From: Hepsetus odoe | Lineage: Eukaryota; Chordata; Actinopteri; Characiformes; Hepsetidae | Direction: 5' to 3' | DNA length: 64,000 nt | NCBI GenBank assembly: GCA_017165825.1 | Contig: CM029367.1 | Span: 12,190,896 to 12,254,895, forward strand | In this document: piece by piece, positions 9,806-21,800 of the stretch | How the letters are laid out: every line of letters starts with the position of its first letter | Position numbering within the stretch: the stretch's first letter is position 1 | Translations under genes and position numbers: made by a program | The notes under the pieces: generated by a model | Seen by the model: only the letters and a program-made list of their open reading frames with translations | Databases searched by the model: none | Told to the model about the DNA's origin: nothing

Positions 9806-12800
9806 ATGTACCGAGGCGCTAGGCCTCACCGGGGTTCGTTCCCCCCGTCCGGCCGCGGCTTCGCTCCCCGGAGCCCCGCGTCCTTCAGCCGCCCGCCTTT
9901 CCGCAACGGGCTCCCCCCCGCATACCGGACCCATCCGGAGGAGCACCGGCGCTCCTCCCCGAGGAGGAGGTACCCGTCTCCGGGAGGAAGGGGACCAGGG
10001 GAAGAATTCAGGGGCGACGGGCCTCCCCCCAGAGACTACGGCCATGTAGGCTGAGTGGACAGACACTACTGAACAGATTGATCTCTTTATGTGGTGTAAA
10101 AGCCATGCCCCTACTTGTGTATATGCTGAGATCACGTTTACAGAGCCTGACAACAGTTTAAGCAGCATTGCTAAAATCGGAGAACCCCTGCCCTGAACAT
10201 TGTGGTGGTTCACCTGTTCTGACCCCATTTACAGCTCAGTTAAATCATGTCAGGCGTAGAAGAGCAGGAGACGCAAGCAGGAGCAGGCTTGGTTAAACCA
10301 CTAGATTAAACGGCATGCTGCTGCATTGTATCAGTGTTATGAGAAACCATTGTCCTGTTTGGTAACTGACATGCTTTTCCCCTCTTGTCTGCAGAGATAT
10401 ACCCCGTCACCCCCTCGCGGTGGGCTCCCTGTTGACCATAGTCTTGTCATAACTGTGGGCAACGAGCTGACCCAGAGAGGCTCAGATGTCCCCTATACCA
10501 GGTAAAGACTGCTTTCATTTAGTAGACTGGGAACGCGTGGGTCACTGGTTATCTTGGCATGCCCAAGATTTGGTCTATCAAGTCTGAGAGTCTGATCGGG
10601 TGATGTGGTGGAATGGCACGGCTGGAGCAGTCTTGGGTTAAGAGGGCTGGCCTGGCCTGGCAGCAGTGGTCTGCGAAAGGCAGTATTCGGGAACTTTAGT
10701 AGTGGCCTTCACGACTACTTTGTAGGAAAGTTTTGACTCTCAAATGAGGAAGTTAGACCACAGAAACAGTTACGTTTTCTGTTATTACAGATGTCAGCCA
10801 AGACCCATTCGGTGTCTGAAATTTGCATCTTTGATTTTTGTAGTTAAAAAGTTACATAGGCTTGTGGCAGAGCCAAACGTTTATTCATATTTTTGTCCAC
10901 ATCTGTTCTCCTTGCACAGAGACTACTCCCCGCGACAGAAGTATGAAGGCAGCTCAAGAAGGCATAGTCTTAGCCATGGCAGAAGTCGAGGCTGGAGTCG
11001 TAGTCCAGACAGGTCATGCAGGCGGAGTCGACCAAGAAGCCGCAGCAGGAGCCGCAGTCGTGGTCGGGTCGTAAGCCGCAGCAGGGGCCGCAGCAAGAGC
11101 AGAGCACGCAGCAGAAGTCATAGCAGGAGTAGGAGTCACAGCAGGGGCCACAGTAGAGCAAGGAGCAAGAGCCGTCCATGCAGCAGGAGTCATAGCCGGA
11201 GCAGAAGCCGCAGTAGAGGAAGGAGCCGAGCCAGGAGTCGGGGTAGAAGTCGAAGCCGCAGCCGCAGTGGTAGTAGTAGCAGCAGCCGTAGTAGTGGTAG
11301 CAGAAAAAGAAGTGAGGACTTTAGCGAGCTTGAGAAAGCCCGGCGACGTAAGGAACTCGAGGACATGCTGTCGATGCCCACTAAATCTATCCTAAAGAAG
11401 AGAGTAGACTCCTCTGAGACGGATTCTCCGATTCTAACGCAGGTAGGTGCTGATTGATGATGGAATGCATGTATTGAATTTGAACAGGTGTTCAGGCAAA
11501 AAACAAATATTTTTGACAAACCAGTTTTTTTCCCCATGTTTTGAATTATGGGGGGAGGGGGGGGAACACGAAAGTGGTTTTCATATTCAGTCATAGCTGG
11601 AGCTCCATGCACTTTATTTGTGAAAGCTGCAAAAAGCTCCTTTAGAATTTCATAGCTATGACACCACCAGCAACAACCTGACATTTGGTGGCTTATTGGT
11701 TTGGGACTAGTCACCCTGTTTGGACGGTTGTGGATACGAGTCCCAGACCAGTAGGTTGTCCTGAGGTATTCTTGAGCAAGATATCGTTCCGAACACTGCT
11801 TCATGGGTGCTGGATAAAGCTGGCCACTGCTCTACTGTGCGTTTTATGGGTTAAAGATTTTTTGCTGTGGGTCACTGTGTGCTGTGCTGTCATGTTTACA
11901 ATGACAAAATAGTCACTTTCAATTCACTTTGGGAAATGGATATCTTAAATTATAAAATATCATTTTTGCCCTCTCAACATTAAGTATTTAAAGTCTGGCT
12001 GTTTGTAAACTGCTGGCTATTTATTTTTGTTTTGTTTAAATTGTTGTACTATATTTTTGTTTCAGAACATTGATTCTCCACAAAGGAGTATAAGGAGTAG
12101 TCTTTCACAGGAGGCAGAGAAGTTACTTAGTGCAGTGACCAAAAACATGGACCCAGGCGTACTAGCGTCGGTGCTTGCACAAAGTTCCAATGCCAGTGCT
12201 TTGGAAGAGCTCATCAGCAGTCTTCAGCCTAACAAAGAGAGTGGGCATGACTTTTTTACTGAGAAGGGCAGTCAAGAGAATACTGACCTCAACCAACTTT
12301 TCAGCATGATGGCAGAAGCAGTGTCTCAACCAGTGGAAAAAAAGAAAAGTGTTGTAGATATTGAAGATGAGGAGAAATTCCTCTATGGTGACGAAGAGGA
12401 GGAGGAGAAATATCCATTGAAAGAGATGCCTGAAGCTGGGCAGAGCAGTTTGTTAGATGCCTATGGAGAGACCAGAGCAGATGTTGCACTCTATCATGAA
12501 ATGAACCCAGCAGCTATGGAACCTCACAAAGAGCAGAAAAATGAATATGATGCATCATCTTATAATTACGGGCACTCTGAGGAAGCGCTGGTAAGCCACT
12601 CTAAAAGAGAGAGCAACCTTCAAGACAAGGACTATACTTCAGACCAACCTGAAAAAACTCCTGATGAGGTACCTCACGTTCTTCCACCTGGTGTTGGGCC
12701 CAATGATGCTAAAGTTAGGGAGGAAGAAGAGGAATATGAGAAGATACAGGACCTGCTTAAGACTATTGGGCTTGAGCTTGGCGTAGCAGAGATCAGTAAG

Positions 12801-15800
12801 ATGGCAGCACGAACTCAGGAGCGCCTTCATGGTAAGAACCCTGTAAAGAAGCCTCCTGCACGTCGCCAGTCTGATAGGATACGCCGAAGTCGAAGCAGGA
12901 GTTACAGTAGCACTTGCAGCAGCAGCAGCAGGAGCAGGAGTCGGAGTAGGAGCACCAGTCGCAGTCGAAGCCGCAGTCGAAGCCGCAGCCATGAGCGCAC
13001 CCCAAGTTGCAGGAGGAGGTCATTTGCTTCTGAAAAACGATTTTCACGGTCAGTCAGTGAGCACCATAGGGAAGGTCGATCTAGCTGCAGAGGTGAAGAC
13101 AACCCATGGGCAAAAGCAGGTCCTCAGACTCCTGCAGTTCTAAGCACTGGGAAAAGTCCTTTCCCAGCTCAAACTGGCCAGTCAGCTCACCATATGCCTC
13201 CCTATCCACACCAGCACCCACATGGGGTTATGCCACCTAACTATCATCCTCCTGGTTATGACCCTTATGGGAACTACTTGCCATATTTGCCCCAAGGATG
13301 GTCCATGTACCCACCCCCAGGCATGCCTGTGCCACCACAGAGTCCCATGGATGACTACAAATCCCTTGTCACAGAGCGACCCTACCTAAAAGTAATTGAT
13401 ACAGGTTCAAATGAAAAACAAGAGTCGGATAAAAAAGGTGAATACTTACTGTTATCGTTTTTATAGTTGACCATAGCAATCTTCATTGAGCTGCTTAACA
13501 AGCCACTAAACATTTTTGACTCGTAGGATCTAAGATGGATTCCGTGCAGAGCATGAGAGTCTGTAGCAGTGGCAACCAAAGGAGGGTGATTGAAGAAAGG
13601 AATACAGCGAGCCAAAAACAAAAGGTAGCTACCGGGAGCAGAAGTGTTAAAATAAATGGTACTGGCACAGATTCAAGTTAACATCCCAATGTTGTATTTT
13701 TTGTTCATTCAGAAACTGCACTGAGGCACAGTTAATGGGTAGTATTTGATTTCAGTTTCAGTGCCATTGAATTTGCCATTATTGATGTTGGTCTATGTAA
13801 CGACAATCGTTTCAAAAGCATATTAATATGACTAACTTTTGATCTTGTTATTGTATCTTAAACTCAAAGATGGGTAAATTTGCCTCATTCTTAGGCTGCT
13901 CCGCACAACTTTGTTTCATGCATTCAGTTTTATATGTTAAAATGTTTAATCCCAGTTTATGGTTTCATTCTTTTAAGAGTCGCTTTAGGAGAAATTGTTG
14001 CATTGCCATTTGCATGTGCTGGACAGTAGGACTATGCTGATTTGTTAATATTCCTAATCCAAAGGTTACTAGCTATAGTTTGATATTCAGACTATTGGGT
14101 ATTTCTGATTATGGCTTACAATATAATTTTGTGATGCTTAGGTTGTTGAAGAGCTTGAGAAGCTAAAGAGGGACAGAGAATCACGACTGAAGAAAAAAGA
14201 AAGTCTAATAAAGGAGCTGGAGACATTGCGAAAGCAGCAAGGTTTCGCCATGCTTTTATTAATGTCCATCCATTAAAATAACATGGTAGCTAGAAGGGAT
14301 TTGTCGATGACTGTTGGTAATATCTTTCTTGCCTGTTTTAGGGGAACTCTTGAGAAAGAAGCGAAGGGAAAAAGGTGGACACAAGGACCCTGTTCTTATG
14401 GAACTTGGTCAGCTTCAAGAAGATGTGATGGCCCAGATTTCAAAGTTGCGTGCTGAACACGAGGCAGCAGAGAAGAAACATGAAGAATTGGTCAAGGTTG
14501 CTTCTATCCTTGGTCTTGATCACAGAAACCCCAGGAGTTCTGGAGACTATGAGCCACCACCTTCTCAGAGCAAATCAAAGGAGACAGCCAGAAGCCCAGA
14601 GAAATCTAAAGCTGCCTCAGACACATCCACCACAAAGGTAGAATTCCTTATACGGATAAATGCTCAGAGAGAAAGGGCCCTGGTAAAAACCTTTTTTGTG
14701 TGTGATTTTTATTTTTGAATTTCAAAAAACCGATTCAAGATCCTAAAAGGAAATATAAAGGTATCACATTTATGTTTGGGTACCTATATAGTGCTTGTCT
14801 ACATGAGCGTAGCTTTATCAGTAAAGGAAGATAAATTTTCCTGACTTTTTAGAGTCGTCATTTCAGCTTTTTACCTATTTGCATAAGTGGTTCTTTAAAG
14901 TTTAGCAACTTGGTTAATGAACATTTGATCAGAATTTGCTAATTGAATCAAAGAAAACTTTTTTTTTTTTTCTAGCTCTTTCTTTCAGTGCTGTTTGTCT
15001 TGTGTATGCCTTTTTGTTAGCATTTATTTATTTATTTATTTATTTTCCTCTCCCCTTTGGGTTTACTAGAGAGAAATACATGCACTTTGGAGAGGATGTT
15101 TTTGGGCGATCAAGAATGCCCCCCATTGTAAAGCAGGAAGAGAGTCTACTCGCTGAACTGTAATGCGTATTGATCTTCAGCCCCACCTTTATTTTTAAAT
15201 TTCACTAACACATTAACTGGCTGTTTACTAGGTTAGGTTTGAACAGGAACAACAACAAAGAGCTTCTCATCCCTGCTTTAAATGATGCATTACAAAGTAA
15301 TTGATGATAGTTTTTGCGTTGACTTCTGATAACAACTGTTACAGCATAGTGTGAAGCTACTTCTGTTAGTGATTTATCAAAATGTGTGAATTGCTTGCAC
15401 TCTGCCAGAGTATTGACCTTTTTCCTGAATCACTTGTAAGAGTAAACCATAAAAGGCGTCACAAGTAACTAAATAGCAATTATAAGTGACAATGAAAATG
15501 TAAAGGATTTTGTGGATCAATGGAACAATTATTTAAGGCTGGGACAAGAGTTGATGAAACATTCTAGTAAAAAAGAAAGTAATGCAAACCTAACATCCAG
15601 TTAACGTGTTTTGGATGAGGAGGATTCAAATGACTGGAAATCAGTAAAAAAAAAAATAATCCTAAAACTGCTTGTAGTATTTAGTTAGGTGTCAGTTGAT
15701 CTATTTTATACTGGTGGTCTAAAAAGTATTGTCATTCATTTCAAGGTACCGACAGAGTTAAAAGGTTTTTCTGCTTTATATTTTTCTGTCTTAGATTTTA

Positions 15801-18800
15801 ATTGTGCCAGCAATGTTTGTTGCAATTTAAACAAACATCCCAGTTCATGGTAATTTGGTTGGTTGATGATATTTGAGTGTCGTGTGTATGTGATTTTTGC
15901 ATTTTAACAGAACAAAAGAGATGTTGTGATAGCATACACAACTACAATGTCACCATTGAGGCGTGAATTGCACAGCATCAGTTGCCTGTGTTCTGAAATT
16001 CCTGGAAGCTCAGTCAAAAATACATAATTACTTCCATGTTACCCATATTTTTATTTGAATTTAATATGAACTGAACGTTTAACTAACAAAGCTTCTTGGT
16101 ATTATTGGCATTCCTTATTGATTTGCACCGAACTCCTCATCACATGATGGCTATATAGACTGGTATCACCTCTTTTTTATTTATTTATTTTATTTATTTA
16201 TTTTACTATTTAGACAAAATGTCTAACTGTAAAACCATTCAACTGTACTGTTTTTATGAGGATTTCACTAAGTTTAAAACAATCATATTTTGCAACATGC
16301 TCAATTCCCATAGAATTAAAAATTCGGTTGCCAGGTTTCAGCTGCAGCTTGAGACCAAGCTAGCTTTGTAGCCAAGCTAATAAAGATAATAAATAAGATA
16401 TTATACAAGTAAAGTAAGATTTAGTCACTAATCATGAACAGAAATCTTCCATTGAACATTGGAACTCTGAATGAGTGGATCTCTGTCTACCCAAGTTGAT
16501 GCACTGTTTCATTATAAACATAAAATTGTTCTAGGACAGAAAGCAGTGGGTATAATATCCTTGATTTAAGTAAAAACTATACGTCTAGTCACAATTGGTG
16601 ATCTCACGGTTTAGTACAGTTTCTAACTTCATGTAAGTTCATTTATTCTCAGTTGAGTTTTACTAAATAGGCTTTTAAGCATTTGCATGACTTATCCAGT
16701 TATTTTTCAAAAGTACCTAAAACATGTTAGTGCTTGGGTAAATCCATCTCAGCTGGAGCAGATGGCCTAAATTGCAAGGTAAGATTACTTTGTTGAACTT
16801 AAGTAATTGGGAATCAGCGTTTTACTTTTATTCATATCTCTCATTGAACATAAGGTGTCTCCATATCTTTATTTTAGCTCTGTTTACAGTGGACCTTGTG
16901 TCTTCTTGCTAATGTGTAATTTGTCTTTCTCAACTAAACTAGGTTACCAAGTCATCCGCCTCAGCAGCCTGTGCCCAGCCTCCAGAAACATCAGTTGATT
17001 TATTTGAATACTATGATGCAGGAAATCACTGGTGCAAAAACTGCAACATTACTAGTGGTTCCCTGTTTGATTTTTTTACACACTTGCACAGCAAGACACA
17101 CAGGAAGGTATGTGTGCCATCCCAAAATATTTAACTTTTTTACTGATGCATTTATCATTTGTTAAATCACTGAAATGGTTAATGTTTCTGTTCCATGGTT
17201 GCTGTATTTTAAGATGCTTTCTAAAAATGGTAATGCAGTTTGTCTTTTTCTTTTAAGACTCTAGATCCCTATGACAGACCTTGGGCAGCAAAGTCTGAGA
17301 GTGAAAAACAACCAACAGGGGAAATGACTTCCAAGCCTGCAAAAGGTAGAACGTTTTTTTTTTGTGAGATAGCCACAGGCATTTTTTTTTGTTGTTGTCA
17401 CAAAGTAGCTTTACAGAAGCCGGGTCCAAGCCCCAATTGGGTAAGGCATTGTTTTAATGTAACACTCAACATTTGAAAGTGAAAGTGGCCATTCTTGTCA
17501 TTGTGAAACACTACACAACACGCAGTGAACCACAACAAAACCCACACACAACCACATGCACGTGCAGCAGGGTACAGCTATTGAAAGCACCTGGGGAGCA
17601 GTGACTGGGATAGTACCTTGCTCAAGGGTACCTCAGGGCAAATTACTGGCCTGTGATTGTAACCCACTATCTTCTGATCCCAGGGCCAACTCCCTAGCCA
17701 ATAGGGCACCGCTGCCCCATAAAGGAGTGATATTGAGTGATTTTTCAAAAATTTGCTCTAAACCTAGTAATATGAAGAGAGGTATTTTTAAAGCGGCCAA
17801 TGTGTTAATGGAAAAGAAACTTTAATGTACTTTTATTTACATATATTATATACAGTATCTCACAAAAGTGAGTTCACCCCTCACATTTTTGTAAATATTT
17901 TATTCTATCTTTTAATGGACAACACTGAAGATATGACACTTTGATACAATGTAAAGTAGTTGGTGTACAGCTTGTATAACAGTGTAAATTTGCTGTCCCC
18001 TCAAAATAACTCAACACACAGCCATTATTGTCTAAACCACTGGCAACAAGTGAGTTGCCCCCCCCCCGGGTCATGTGACTCGTTAGTGTTACAAGGTCTC
18101 AGGTGTGAAGAGGGAGGTCAGCCTGTAAGTGCTCAGACCATACGCCACACACTGCATCACATTGGTCTGCATGGTTGTCGATCAAGATTAACTTATTTGG
18201 TGCAGATGGTGTCAAGCGTGTGTGTACAAAGACAAGTGTCTTGCCTACAGTCAAGCATGGCGGTGGTAGTGTCATTGTTTGGAGCTGCATGAGTGCTGCC
18301 GGCACTGGGGAGCTGCAGTTCATTGAGGGGACCATGAATGCCAACATGTACTATTACATACTGAAGCAGAGCACGATCCCCTCCCTTCGGAAACTGGGCC
18401 GCAGGGCAGTATTCCAACATGATAATGACCCCAAACACACCTCCAAGACGACCACTGCCTTGCTAAAGAAACTGAAGGTGAAGGTGCTGGACTGGCCAAG
18501 CATGTCTCCAGACTTAAACCCTATTGAGCATCTGTGGGGCATCCTTAAATGGAAGGTGGAGGAGCGGAAAGTCTCTAACATCCACCAGCTCCGTGATGTC
18601 ATCATGGAGGAGTGGAAGAGGATTCCAGTGGCAACCTGTGAAGCTCTAGTGAACTCCATGCCCAAGAGAGTTAAGGCAGTGCTGGATAAAATGGTGGCCA
18701 CACAAAATATTGACACTTTGGGCACAATGTGGACATTTTTCACTTAGGGGTGTACTCACTTTTGTTGCCAGTGGTTTAGACATTAATGGCTGTGTGTGGA

Positions 18801-21800
18801 GTAATTTTGAAGGGACAGTAAATTTACACTGACTACATTGTTTCAAAGTGTCATCTTCAGTGTTGTCCCATATATATAATAAAATATTTACAAAAATGTG
18901 AGGTGTGATCTCACTTTTGTGAGATACTGTATATAATTTTATTTGTAATTTTTTTTCCTCTTGTAGGTTCTGAATTTTTGATTCCTGTGAGGGGATATTT
19001 TTGCCAGCTGTGTGAAGAAGTTTTTGGTGATCCTATTTGTGCAGAGGCCCATGTCACATGCCATTCACACAATGAGAACTACAAGGTAATTTAAAATGGT
19101 TACATACAGTTGAGTTTTTAATGTGTGTTTTTGTTTTTTCCCCTCTCATAACAGGTTGTAATACCAGAAAAAAACTATATGAATTGTGGGGGGGGGGTGA
19201 TCTCCACTGGACTTAGTTTGCAAATTCTGGGCAAACTCTCTTGGTTATATGAATTTGATCTAGGCTCTGATGTTCATGGGCTATCCAAATAAAACTGTTT
19301 TGATTTGATCAATTAACAGTTTGAGGGCTAAAACATTTGTGGGATAAACACTTCATAAACATACAATATACATTTTGATTAGTGAAAGCTTTTATTTGTT
19401 TATTTTTTTACTGACTTGTGCTTAGACTTTCTCTTCTAAAATGCACTTGTCATTGAGCAAACACTTCATAAGCTTTACATTTTAACTGAATATTGTCTTT
19501 CATCTGTCTTTCTTTTTTTCAATAGAAACAAATGTATGATAATCCCCTTTATGAGCAAAGGAGGAACCTAGATCGCCAAGCTGGCATGGAGAGTGAAAGA
19601 AAGCAGACTGAGCATAAACGGAAGCGTGATGAAGATGACACCCAGGATGACCCGAAAAAGTCCAAACTGTGCAAAGAGGAAGGGAACAAATCCAAGAGCA
19701 AGGATGGAGAAGATGATAAACTTAAATCCAGCAAGGATGGTGAACAGAAGGCACAGTGTATCAAAGAGGAAGAGAACAAGCCTAAATACAGAAAAGAGGA
19801 GGAGGAGCTTCTGAAAATGAAGAGGGAAGAAGAGAAACAAAAAATCAAGAAGGAGGATGAATGGATCAAGTACAGAAAAGAAGAGGAGGAGAGGGTCAGA
19901 CATTCAAGGGAAGGAGAAGAGAGAAAAAGGTATAGAAAGGAAGAGGAAGATCGGCATCGACAAAGAAAAGAGGAAGAAGAGAGGAATAGATCTGAAGAAG
20001 AGAGATCTAGGTATAGAGAAGAAGGTCGATACAGACATAGAGATGATGATGACATGTATAGGTACAAGAAGGAAGATGAAAGGTTCAGGTATGCTAAAGA
20101 AGATGAAAAGAAGTACAGATACGGCCGAGAGACTGAGGAAGATAGAAGACCTAAATACAAGGACGATGAGGGGGCAAAGTGGTCAAAATCTAAGTGGGAA
20201 GTGGATGATGAGAAAAGGGACGACAAATGGCAAAAGCAAAAAGATAAGACTGTTCGGGGTAAAGAGAATTCCTCCAAGACCTCTGTAAAAGATAGCAAGA
20301 CAGAATCCGAGAAACCCAGTGAGCCTCCTAAAGTACTATGTGGGCCAAGTCCAGCCATGCTTGCAAAACTTCGCAAAAAGAATGAGGAGGCTACTGGTCG
20401 TCTTACATTTGGGAAATTCACCTGGAAGAAGCCTGAAAAGACAGCACTGGAGAAAGAAGCGGAAAAAATTGCAGCGCAGTTCATAAAAGAAGATGAAGAG
20501 AGTGTTGCAGCTTCAGCAGCACAGGAGGCCAACAAAGACTCTGAGGACCATGATGCGTTTGCCAAGTCTGTGGCTGCGGCCAAGAGTATTGCCATCAAAT
20601 TGTCTGGTAAGACCGTTCTCCCCCCTTCCGAGGAATGGGTAGCTTTTAACCAAAATAAAACTCGTTCTAGTTTACCAGCTACATCTAATATTCTGAAGAA
20701 GTCCAATACTGGGTTCCTAAACAAACCAGCTCCCCTGAACTCCTCTCCATCAGTTGGAACTGCTGACCCAGTCATCAAATCCTCAGAGGATGCAATGAAG
20801 AACCAAGCACAGAAATCAGCTGTTCTCTCAGTCGACCTGATCTCTAAGACATTTGGAGGTCAAGAGGTGCAGTTGAAAACTCCAGGTGAGAGCATCTCGA
20901 ATCCTCCATCCACAACGGCTCCTTCCGTGCCACCTCCAGCGGCTCTTTCCGTGCCACCTCCAGCGGCTCTTTCCGTGCCACCTCCAGCGGCTCTTTCCGT
21001 GCCACCTCCAGCGGCTCCTTCCGTGCCACCTCCAGCGGCTTTTCCCAGGCCACCCCCAACGGCTCCTTCCGTGCCACCCCCAGTGGCTCCTTCCAGGCCA
21101 CCTCCAGCGGCTCCTTCCCTGCCACCTCCAGCAGCTCCTTTTATGCCACCTCCCCCAGCTGCCTTCATGCCACCTCCTCCTGCTACCTTCATGCCACCTC
21201 TTCCAACTACTTTTATGCCACCTCCTCCAACTACATTTATGCCACTTCCAACCACTGCTTCTGTTCCAAATCCAATGTGCACAATGAATGAGGTTGAGGC
21301 TGTCCAGCTGAAGCCTCCTCCTGAATGTATAGTGAGTCTTGAGTCTGATGTCGCTGCTCCTGGAGTGCCTGAAGATGAGCAGAACTTTATGGTAGTAGTC
21401 CGTCCTCCTCCTCAATTCCAGACTAAAGCACATGACTCCTTAACAAAATCAGACAAGCGTAAAACAAGCCTTGCTGCTGCAAAAGCAAAAGATTTATTTG
21501 ACATCTTCTACGGCAACAGCAGCACCATGGCCAGCTCCAGTGTTGCCAGTGCTGGCAAAGTTGGCATTAAATCCAGCTCTAAAGCTAACTCCTTTCAAGG
21601 TAAAGGTGGTAAAGATTCGATAAAGGAGGAGGGTCCAAAGATTGTAAACTCAGCTGTGGTCACGGAACCAAAGTGTGAAGAATTTTCTTCAGATCAAGGA
21701 ACAAAGTCTCTACCACCAGCTGTGGATAAGGGCTCTTTGGTCAAGGAGCCACAGGTGAATAAATGTTCTCTGAGCGAGGAGCTACAGGCGTACAAAGACT

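Noticed and set aside
9617..10228. 203-codon minus-strand frame across the znf318 CpG island
   Set aside because: High GC removes stop codons by chance; the plus strand exon fits the ZNF318 N-terminus and phase.
14638..14682. Extended version of znf318 exon 7 to a second donor at 14683
   Set aside because: It is in frame (15 codons) and possible, but the donor at 14638 joins the zinc-finger exon in phase and the extra residues show no family match.
19549..20778. 409-codon minus-strand frame opposite znf318
   Set aside because: It is the antisense of Glu/Lys/Arg codons (giving Ser/Leu/Phe) within a well-supported znf318 exon.
20828..21433. Arrays resembling a CRISPR or satellite on the minus strand
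   Set aside because: The units have no spacers and lie in frame in the znf318 Pro-rich exon; this is a coding minisatellite.
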